Shown one piece after another: positions 7,782-13,772 of a DNA stretch of 21,588 nucleotides. The notes beneath the pieces are model-generated. The model was not told where the DNA came from, did not search any database, and was given only the letters and a program-made list of their open reading frames with translations. The stretch is taken from positions 1 through 21,588 of the IMG/VR virus record IMGVR_UViG_3300037635_002677; one strand, written 5' to 3'. The position numbers and the translations under genes are program-made. Each line of letters opens with the position of its first letter. Positions within the stretch are counted from its first letter, which is position 1. The DNA comes from a virus.

Positions 7782-7974
7782 TATAACCTCGCAATCTAGC
7801 AATGCCATCAATAACTGTCTGGCCCCCAATATAGATTGCGGAGATGATTACCCAATCTTCACTGGTCACGTGTCCAGCAAGAGTGAGCCCTGTAGCTGTT
7901 AACCATACCATTAATTTACGTGAAGTCAGTTTTGACAACCATGAATCCATAAATGCTTGTGCTTTTGCCATCAT
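7774..7974 (-). CDS. Small two-helix membrane protein, holin-like
   Basis: 66 residues starting at tandem ATG codons, with ribosome site AGAGAGG 5 bases upstream. Two hydrophobic stretches, about 21-35 (LMVWLTATGLTLAGH) and 41-58 (WVIISAIYIGGQTVIDGI), are separated by a short polar turn. A basic C-terminal tail follows (ARLRGYND). Size, two membrane spans and a charged tail fit class II holins, which form the timed membrane lesion that starts lysis. The next gene is an Rz-like protein, supporting a lysis cassette, although no endolysin is visible in this window. Another small membrane role cannot be excluded. Confidence 0.65.
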   Translation of the reverse strand: MMAKAQAFMDSWLSKLTSRKLMVWLTATGLTLAGHVTSEDWVIISAIYIGGQTVIDGIARLRGYND

Positions 7975-7987
7975 TGTTACCTCTCTT

Positions 7988-8284
7988 TTAATTAAGTTTT
8001 GCCAGCTTAGAAGCTAAACTAGGAGTTTCTTTCTTGAACTGAGCTATGCAGCCTTTGATACTTTCTACATCTGCTGGGCCATCATACCAATCTACAAAAA
8101 CAGCAGCCATATCATATCGTACAATCCACTTCCTAGCTATACCAGCATCTTCACAAAGTTTTGTGAAGATATCTGCAACTGCTTCAGGATCTGTTTCTTC
8201 CTCGACGTCGACCGGAGTGGGTTCAACTTCTGCTGTAGCTGTTTTTTTCACCAGGCCGGTCCATAGTCTTTTTAATAAATTCAT
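7988..8284 (-). CDS. Hypothetical small acidic protein
   Basis: 98 residues. A short basic amphipathic N-terminus (MNLLKRLWTGLVKK) is followed by a Pro/Glu/Val-rich spacer (about 17-33) and then a compact alpha/beta region (about 34-98, including IVRYDMAAVFVDWYDG). No family recognised. It ends 13 bases before the holin-like gene. Its ribosome site AAGGAATAA is the same as that of the next two upstream genes because it lies within one copy of the 43-bp direct repeat (8288-8330). Confidence 0.72.
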   Translation of the reverse strand: MNLLKRLWTGLVKKTATAEVEPTPVDVEEETDPEAVADIFTKLCEDAGIARKWIVRYDMAAVFVDWYDGPADVESIKGCIAQFKKETPSLASKLAKLN

Positions 8285-8287
8285 TAT

Positions 8288-8330
8288 ATTATTCCTTTTA
8301 AATTGCTAATCCATTCATACTTAGTAGCGC
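8288..8330. repeat. 43-bp direct repeat, copy A
   Basis: Matches 8642-8684 at 40 of 43 positions (differences at 8302, 8319 and 8327). On the minus strand it reads as the last codons of the tubulin-like gene (AILSMNGLA-type end and TAA) plus its downstream ribosome site AAGGAATAAT. Here it lies at the 3' end of the tagged gene 8321-8638 and runs up to the start of the next gene. In the tubulin frame this copy would still read ALLSMNGLAI and stop, so it looks like a leftover gene end. Confidence 0.88.
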
Positions 8331-8638
8331 TCGTATTCGTTCTCTTCAGCGCGGTTTTCGTATCGCCTATAAATCTTATCGTGATTTTCAGGGTTTTCTC
8401 TCAATTCATCTACATAAGCCTTTTCCTGGGCATCGGTTAGACCCATTGGAGGATCGTTAAAATCGTTGTTTTTTAAGAAGGCTTCGTCCTCCTTAGTCAT
8501 ACCAGCGGGTTGGACTTGGAAATCGGGTCGGCGAGGCTGTGCAGCATCACGCTTTGATTGAGAGTGCGATTTTCCACCGTAGTAGTCTCTAAGCTCTTCT
8601 TTGATGATCTGCTTAAGTTGTTGTTTTGTAATTTTCAT
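8321..8638 (-). CDS. Small tagged protein between direct repeats
   Basis: 105 residues beginning MKITKQQLKQIIKEELRDYY, a clear copy of the shared N-terminal tag. The rest is very hydrophilic: a Ser/Gln/Arg-rich segment (about 22-48) and a charged Glu/Arg/Asn/Tyr-rich C-terminus with no obvious fold. Ribosome site AAGGAATAAT. The gene plus one copy of a 43-bp repeat forms a 354-bp unit that appears to have been inserted after the tubulin-like gene. Its stop codon lies inside repeat copy A. No T4-type E-A/G cleavage site is visible after the tag, unlike in three other tagged proteins. Function unknown. Confidence 0.78.
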   Translation of the reverse strand: MKITKQQLKQIIKEELRDYYGGKSHSQSKRDAAQPRRPDFQVQPAGMTKEDEAFLKNNDFNDPPMGLTDAQEKAYVDELRENPENHDKIYRRYENRAEENEYERY

Positions 8639-8641
8639 TTC

Positions 8642-8684
8642 ATTATTCCTTTTAAGTTGCTAATCCATTCATGCTTAGTATCGC
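8642..8684. repeat. 43-bp direct repeat, copy B
   Basis: Partner of 8288-8330, offset 354 bases. It covers the true 3' end of the tubulin-like gene (the codons for AILSMNGLAT and the TAA at 8652-8654) and the ribosome site of the following tagged gene. Confidence 0.88.
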
Positions 8685-9794
8685 AATCAATCCGGGCACA
8701 TTCTTTCTGACATAAACGCCAGAGAAAAGTGTCTCGCATCGACCGCCGACATAAGCGATTGCCGACTCAATATTCTTACTGACTTTAGGGTCAGCCACCA
8801 TCTCTTCCGAGACGACTAAAACCAATGAACCAGCCGCTGCCTTTCCCTTCGGTGGGGGGCACGCTGACCTGTTCATGCAGTTATGAAGGATCACCGATCC
8901 AAGCTTAGCAGTATTTGGATCTTTTATCATAGTTGAGCCTAAGAAGGCACGACCGTCATTGCCCAAACATGTTTCCAAATCCTTGCTGTCAAAAGATTGG
9001 ATCGGTGAATCCTCGGTGGAGAGCTTTAACACTTGGGCAAGTGACTTAGCAAAAGTTGTGTTGGCGACTGGGTACATGCCAAGCATGCCGATTCTGCCGC
9101 GCAGTAAGCGTGTAGCTCGTTCGTTATCAAGAACGATGTGCGGGTGCTTGGCGACATCGTTAGCCAGCGTCAACGCATTACGAGCGATTGTGGGGTTAAG
9201 GTTTTCTTGTGCCGTGGGCCAAGAGACTATGTAAATGACTTTGCCAGTCGACTGCACAGAGCGCATGTAGCGCTCAAAGACAGGGTGCAGAGCGGTAACA
9301 CTACTACCGGTACCACCGCCACCGCCAGCAAGGACGAATAACCAATCAACTTTACCGAGCTTGATACGCAGGGCATCTTCAACAATCGCGCCATTTTGAC
9401 TTAAAACCTCTTTTCCATAGTCTACGTTTTTTCCAATCCCGTCTGAATCGGGAATGAGGACAACGTGTTCCTCTTCTACATTCTTTGGAATGTCTTTACC
9501 TGTTGAATTTACGAGTAGCGTCTTATTGAAACCTAGCTCAATAAACGCATTCGCCATTTTATTGCCTCCACCGCCGACACCGACAAAACCAACATTGATA
9601 GATGAGGGTGCTGTGTTCTCAGGGAGTAAATCTTCATCAGAGTATTCCATCTGTAATCCGAAGTCCTCAACCATGCCGAAATCTTCTGCATCTACTTCTT
9701 CGTGGTAACTGTCTTTTTCCTGCGCAAACGCGGGAGGTGGTTCTGCGGGAGGCAGAAAATCAAATTCGTTTTTATCGTCGTTTTCGTCTGACAT
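8652..9794 (-). CDS. FtsZ/tubulin-family GTPase
   Basis: 380-residue cytoskeletal GTPase. Residues 1-65 are an acidic Pro-containing extension. Residues 66-80 (INVGFVGVGGGGNKM) match the FtsZ T1 loop. The tubulin signature loop is AGGGGGTGSS at 156-165. DNERATRLL at 223-231 corresponds to the FtsZ T5/H5 region. SFDSKDL at 267-273 fits the FtsZ T7 loop (NVDFADV), keeping the two catalytic Asp (269, 272) but with Ser for Asn. The protein ends just after the second domain, with no FtsZ C-terminal peptide. Phage tubulins (PhuZ, TubZ types) centre or move DNA or replication compartments. This one is closer to FtsZ in its motifs, so effects on host division are also possible. It is flanked on both sides by small tagged proteins. 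Ribosome site AAGGAATAA. Confidence 0.88.
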   Translation of the reverse strand: MSDENDDKNEFDFLPPAEPPPAFAQEKDSYHEEVDAEDFGMVEDFGLQMEYSDEDLLPENTAPSSINVGFVGVGGGGNKMANAFIELGFNKTLLVNSTGKDIPKNVEEEHVVLIPDSDGIGKNVDYGKEVLSQNGAIVEDALRIKLGKVDWLFVLAGGGGGTGSSVTALHPVFERYMRSVQSTGKVIYIVSWPTAQENLNPTIARNALTLANDVAKHPHIVLDNERATRLLRGRIGMLGMYPVANTTFAKSLAQVLKLSTEDSPIQSFDSKDLETCLGNDGRAFLGSTMIKDPNTAKLGSVILHNCMNRSACPPPKGKAAAGSLVLVVSEEMVADPKVSKNIESAIAYVGGRCETLFSGVYVRKNVPGLIAILSMNGLAT

Positions 9795-9807
9795 TGTTTA
9801 TTCCTTG

Positions 9808-10149
9808 TTATTTGCGCGGAAAAGCGCTTTGAAATCTCTCGGAAGGCGGGACATCCTTTGCAAACTTAGAGTATCCAGAGCGCTTTGGTTTTTTATTCTT
9901 AGGGCCTGCTGCGTCTATAGCCTGTCGAAGCCCCTGTAAGATAGGCTTCAGGCGCGGATGAAGGGCTTGTGGAGTATCAACATCGTCTGAACGATTATCA
10001 AAGTCATCATATACTTTTCTGTCTTCCGGACTTAGAGCGTCTAAATATTCTTGTTTAGCTGCATGGTAGGCTTTACTTCCAGCTTCATCTAATACAGCCT
10101 CGATCTCTTCTTTTATAAGTTGTTTGAGTTGTGATTTTGTGATTTTCAT
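9808..10149 (-). CDS. Small tagged protein
   Basis: 113 residues starting MKITKSQLKQLIKEEIEAVL, nearly identical in the tag to the gene just upstream. LDE-A at 20-23 matches the T4 prohead-protease pattern and would remove the tag exactly. The remainder is soluble, Asp/Arg/Pro-rich, with a helix (about 25-35) and a basic C-terminal third (KKPKRSGYSK and later), which could bind nucleic acid. The start overlaps the upstream stop as TAATG. Function unknown; a packaged basic peptide is an inference from tag, possible cleavage site and charge. Confidence 0.8.
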   Translation of the reverse strand: MKITKSQLKQLIKEEIEAVLDEAGSKAYHAAKQEYLDALSPEDRKVYDDFDNRSDDVDTPQALHPRLKPILQGLRQAIDAAGPKNKKPKRSGYSKFAKDVPPSERFQSAFPRK

Positions 10150-10463
10150 TACGCCATACCTAAATCGGCTTTAATTTGTTCAAGATTTTTAGGTAGACGA
10201 CCTGTATCATTTGAAACCTCGCCGGTTGGTTTGAATTGACCGCGGTCACCACCAACTCTGTACATAAATTGAGAACCGCCTGCTCCGCCGGACTTCATCG
10301 CAAATTCAATTTTGCCTTGACGAATTTGATTACCAAACATTTTAAAAATTTCAGGGAAATACATGTCCATCGTATTAGCATCATAAAATTGCGTGCGCTC
10401 GTTTAAAACACCTTCAATTTCTTCTTTAATGATTTGTTTAAGTTGCGACTTGGTAATTTTCAT
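10149..10463 (-). CDS. Small tagged protein
   Basis: 104 residues starting MKITKSQLKQIIKEEIEGVL. After the tag: a helix around MYFPEIFKMFGNQIRQGKIE (34-53), a Gly-rich stretch with SGGAGGSQFMYRVGG (58-72), and a polar C-terminus. No enzyme motif. Its tag DNA differs from that of the adjacent gene at most third codon positions while the amino acids are kept. Ribosome site AGGAG precedes the ATG by about 9 bases, just after the nuclease-ATPase gene. Confidence 0.8.
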   Translation of the reverse strand: MKITKSQLKQIIKEEIEGVLNERTQFYDANTMDMYFPEIFKMFGNQIRQGKIEFAMKSGGAGGSQFMYRVGGDRGQFKPTGEVSNDTGRLPKNLEQIKADLGMA

Positions 10464-10474
10464 TTTGTAATCTC

Positions 10475-13400
10475 CTATTGATTTACTCTTGCGTATCCGT
10501 CTTTCTTTTCAATCACGATTTGCATGTCAACACAATCTTTGAGTGAATCAAGGTGAGAGATCAACAAAACGTTCTTAAAATACACTTTAATTAGTTCCAA
10601 GATCCGAATAAAACCTTCCATATTTTCTTCGTCCAAAGCGGTGCCGGGTTCATCAAGGATAAATAAGTCTGATTTTGGTAGTGAGGATACCGATAAGAGA
10701 GCCAAACGAATGGCCATGGCGGCCATTGTTTTCTCTGCTCCTGAAGCCATCTCAATAGGGCGCTCATCATACTGTGGGTGTTTAATGAAAATATCAAATT
10801 TATTTCCAAGACTATCAAAAAATATTTCAAAATCTACGATGTTGGCTAATACTTTCGCGACCTCTTCATTAATTACCGGCATTTTCTTTTTAATAATATC
10901 GTAAGCAATTCCGTTAGAGTGCATACATTGCATAAAAAGATCGTAAGCAGAAAACTCTTTTTGAAGCTTTATAAGCTCTGCTTGTTGCTTTTGTGTGTCC
11001 TCAAGCTGCTGTTCATAAGAGCCGACGCGCTTATACAAACTCAACGTTTTTTCCTTTTCCATTTCTATAGTTTTCTTAATCTTTGTTACTAAAATCTCAT
11101 GCTCTTCTTTATTGTTTAATAGTTTTTCTAGATTTTCAATTGCTTCTTTATTTTGCTCATAAGCTATCTTTTTATCCATTAGCTGTGAAACCGAATTATT
11201 AATTCTTTCTAAAGCAATATTGTTTCTCTCAATAGACATCTTTAAGTCTCTAATCAAAAATTCAGTTTCTTGCTTCTTTTCATTTAACTTTTTGTACTTT
11301 TCAATGTGATCTCTTACAATATCGGGCGCCAATGTAGAAAGGGCGTCCTCTAGTGAATTAATTTCAGTTTCAAACTCGGGAATTGTGGCCACAGCAACAT
11401 GCGCATCCTTAATAAATTTACATGTAGGAAACGATGTGCCACACGGGATATCGTCTAGAAGTTTTTCCTTACCAATAGCAGAATCAAGCAAGGCAGCAAA
11501 ATCTGATAGTTTATTATTTATCTCTGAAATTTCACCTTGTTGGGTCAGAAGGGAATCGTAGTCCAATTGGCCCATTAATACCATTATTTTATCATACCGA
11601 GATTTTTCATTCTTAAGCGTGGAAGCATCTTCAATAACTTTGTTTGATAACAAACTAATTTGTTTTTGATTCTTTTCAAGGGTTCGATAAATGTCAAAAA
11701 TATCAATCGCTTCCGCAGGTATATCAGAAATTTGCTTATCTATTTCAACAAGTTTGTTGAGTTTGTCTTGGAGAAGGGCTTCATTAGAAAACACGCTCTT
11801 CTCATGTGCTGCGATTTCGGTTCTACAGGTTTTTAGGTTTATTTCAGACTGTTCAAGCTCTTGTTTATAATCCCTGTCTCCTAATTTTTTTAGGTAAACT
11901 TTTGCTTCAATTGACTCTTCTTTTGCTAATTTAAACTTCTGATCAAATATTTCTAAGTCCAAGAATTTAGCAATAATTTCTTTACGACGAGTTGAACCTT
12001 CATCAATAAATGTTAGCGAGCCATGTTGGGAAGCCAGTGATGATACATTAAAATCCTCTATAGTCCCGAAGTGTTTCCGAATGTTAGCATCAGTGTTATT
12101 TCGTGTAAGGCCATTCAAAGATGTCGTTTCACCAGTAGCATAATTAAGAACTTCAAAATTTAATTCAGTTTTAGCTTCTTGTGTCTTCTCACCTTTTAAA
12201 GTTTTAATATATTTTGTGGCCCTTCGTTCAATTGTATACAGGTTATCGTTAATTTGTATTTCTAATTTGCCGCGGCCAACATCTTTATTCTGATTGATTA
12301 CATTAAGATTTTTGCGTTCGTTTTTAGAAGTTGTGTTAAACATTGTCCACAGAGCAGCGTCAACGACCGAGCTTTTACCTGAGAAGTTTTTACCGAAAAT
12401 ACCAACGATACCATCAAGCGTATCAAAGCATACATTGTTGCCTTCACCATAATTAAATAAATTATCGAACTCAAAGTTTATTAGTTTCCAATTTATATTA
12501 CGTGATACATCTTCTTCCTTCTCAATAATTACATTGTATTTTCTATTTAATTCGTACACGCTTTCTAAGATATCATCTGAAATGTGGTAATCTTTTAAGT
12601 ATTCGCTGATAAGCTCTTCTTGTACTTTAATATCTCGCAGGTTTTCAGTTTTAAGGTCATCCGTTAAATCTTCTACATTGCCGCGCTGGCCAGAGGCTCT
12701 ATTAAGAAATGAGATACTTTCAGGTTTAAACCTGTGCTTTGCAATATCTACTGCGCGCTTCATTACATCTAGCGGTAAGTTGTTATTACTAACTAATCTT
12801 AAGCGAGCACCCGTAGGTATTTGGGTGTTCTTTGGCATACGGCCCTTGCGTGTAAGCTCTATTGTAATAAACGCTTTGGGGTTTATAAGAGATACATGCC
12901 GGGTATTAAAATTATTTTTGTCTTCAATATCCCAAATCAAATAACCCTTATCATTGCTTTCACCATGATTTTGCTGTACCAATGAGCCGGGGTATCTTGC
13001 TTTGCCATCATTGTCAATCTTTTGATTAGTCTTGTGGATATCACCCAAGAGTGCGTAATCATACTTCTCAAGGGTCTCCATATCAATATCGCCGTGAGTC
13101 ATCATCCAGCCACTGTCAGTGACTGAACCGACGACTGAACCATGATAGAGAGCAATGTTTGTACGATCTTCTGGTAAGTTTTCTTGCCAGTTTTCTGGAT
13201 CCACAATAGACAATACATGCAAATCAACCCCATCCGCTACTTCAATAACTTCTGAATACTTATGGAAATGCAAGTTAGGGTGTTTCAGATTGTCAACAAT
13301 CGGACTAATCGCATCTAGTCGACCGCTGTTCTTTAAATTCATGTCATGGTTGCCGAGAATCATATAATAAGGTGCAATGTCTGCTAGATTAACAAACAAA

Positions 13401-13588
13401 TCACTCATCATACGAATTGCCTCGGGACTTAAATCAAGTTTTGTGTGGAAGGTATCACCAGTATTGACTATGATATCTGGCTTTTCTTCCTTCAGCTTTT
13501 CATAAAGCTGCTCAAATACTGCACGGTATTCCTTGTGGTACTTTAATTTTCGGACATGGATATCCGATACGTGTGCTATTTTGATCAC
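10475..13588 (-). CDS. Mre11-Rad50 (gp47-gp46, SbcD-SbcC) fusion protein
   Basis: A single 1037-residue chain combining two proteins that are normally separate. The N-terminal 300 residues are an Mre11/SbcD/gp47 nuclease with all phosphoesterase motifs: D9-x-H11, GD at 44-45, GNHD at 79-82, H149 and GDIH at 182-185. A helical linker (about 310-360) matches where Mre11 binds Rad50. From about 366 it is Rad50/SbcC/gp46: Walker A FGKNFSGKSS at 398-407, a coiled coil with a hook C716-x6-C723, ABC signature SGAEK at 949-953, and Walker B LFILDEP near 975-981. The complex resects DNA ends for recombination-dependent replication. T4 encodes gp47 (about 340 residues) and gp46 (about 560) as adjacent genes in this order. 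Start is GTG with AGGAG five bases upstream. Confidence 0.95.
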   Translation of the reverse strand: MIKIAHVSDIHVRKLKYHKEYRAVFEQLYEKLKEEKPDIIVNTGDTFHTKLDLSPEAIRMMSDLFVNLADIAPYYMILGNHDMNLKNSGRLDAISPIVDNLKHPNLHFHKYSEVIEVADGVDLHVLSIVDPENWQENLPEDRTNIALYHGSVVGSVTDSGWMMTHGDIDMETLEKYDYALLGDIHKTNQKIDNDGKARYPGSLVQQNHGESNDKGYLIWDIEDKNNFNTRHVSLINPKAFITIELTRKGRMPKNTQIPTGARLRLVSNNNLPLDVMKRAVDIAKHRFKPESISFLNRASGQRGNVEDLTDDLKTENLRDIKVQEELISEYLKDYHISDDILESVYELNRKYNVIIEKEEDVSRNINWKLINFEFDNLFNYGEGNNVCFDTLDGIVGIFGKNFSGKSSVVDAALWTMFNTTSKNERKNLNVINQNKDVGRGKLEIQINDNLYTIERRATKYIKTLKGEKTQEAKTELNFEVLNYATGETTSLNGLTRNNTDANIRKHFGTIEDFNVSSLASQHGSLTFIDEGSTRRKEIIAKFLDLEIFDQKFKLAKEESIEAKVYLKKLGDRDYKQELEQSEINLKTCRTEIAAHEKSVFSNEALLQDKLNKLVEIDKQISDIPAEAIDIFDIYRTLEKNQKQISLLSNKVIEDASTLKNEKSRYDKIMVLMGQLDYDSLLTQQGEISEINNKLSDFAALLDSAIGKEKLLDDIPCGTSFPTCKFIKDAHVAVATIPEFETEINSLEDALSTLAPDIVRDHIEKYKKLNEKKQETEFLIRDLKMSIERNNIALERINNSVSQLMDKKIAYEQNKEAIENLEKLLNNKEEHEILVTKIKKTIEMEKEKTLSLYKRVGSYEQQLEDTQKQQAELIKLQKEFSAYDLFMQCMHSNGIAYDIIKKKMPVINEEVAKVLANIVDFEIFFDSLGNKFDIFIKHPQYDERPIEMASGAEKTMAAMAIRLALLSVSSLPKSDLFILDEPGTALDEENMEGFIRILELIKVYFKNVLLISHLDSLKDCVDMQIVIEKKDGYARVNQ

Positions 13589-13599
13589 ACATTCTCCTA

Positions 13600-13701
13600 T
13601 TAATTAATAGCTTTGAGTAAAAACAGGGTACTGTAGTATGCAGTGGCCAAAACAGTGGCGTCCAGAAGTGTTTTGAAAATAAAGAAAACAACTTTGTTCA
13701 T
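13600..13701 (-). CDS. 33-residue membrane peptide
   Basis: A short frame reading MNKVVFFIFKTLLDATVLAT, then YYSTLFLLKAIN and stop. Hydrophobic over nearly its whole length with a few charges, so a single membrane span. It has a strong ribosome site (GGGAGGG, 7 bases before the ATG) and a promoter just upstream, and it ends 11 bases before the start of the Mre11-Rad50 fusion gene. These signals argue it is translated. It could be a regulatory leader peptide or a small membrane effector; nothing in the sequence decides. No homologue recognised. Confidence 0.6.
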   Translation of the reverse strand: MNKVVFFIFKTLLDATVLATAYYSTLFLLKAIN

Positions 13702-13708
13702 AGTACAG

Positions 13709-13715
13709 CCCTCCC
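13709..13715 (-). promoter_or_regulatory. Strong ribosome binding site of the 33-residue gene
   Basis: GGGAGGG on the minus strand, seven bases before the ATG at 13701. It is the main argument that this very short frame is translated. Confidence 0.65.
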
Positions 13716-13726
13716 AAGCTACTATT

Positions 13727-13754
13727 ATTATATCATGTCTGTGGATAAATGCAA
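13727..13754 (-). promoter_or_regulatory. Sigma-70 promoter before the membrane peptide and Mre11-Rad50 genes
   Basis: Minus strand: perfect -10 TATAAT at 13732-13727, preceded by TGA giving an extended -10 (TGn), and a weak -35 TTGCAT at 13754-13749 with a 16-base spacer. It lies in the one sizeable intergenic gap and drives the 33-residue gene and the fusion gene. The spacer holds a DnaA-box sequence. Confidence 0.7.
13740..13748 (-). promoter_or_regulatory. DnaA-box 9-mer in promoter spacer
   Basis: Exact TTATCCACA on the minus strand, the high-affinity consensus of bacterial DnaA. It lies between the -35 and -10 elements of the promoter at 13727-13754. A single box with no cluster nearby, so regulation is more plausible than an origin. 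Chance occurrence is possible. Confidence 0.45.
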
Positions 13755-13772
13755 GCTTTTTCTGTTAATAAT

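Noticed and set aside
7398-7829. Longer start (7829) for the i-spanin-like gene
   Set aside because: It would overlap the holin-like gene by 56 bases and put polar residues and a Cys before the membrane anchor; the ATG at 7781 has GAGG and a short overlap.
8321-8684. The 43-bp repeats as a CRISPR or an insertion-sequence target duplication
   Set aside because: Only two copies with a protein-coding spacer of 311 bp, no transposase and no terminal inverted repeats; the repeat is a duplicated gene end.
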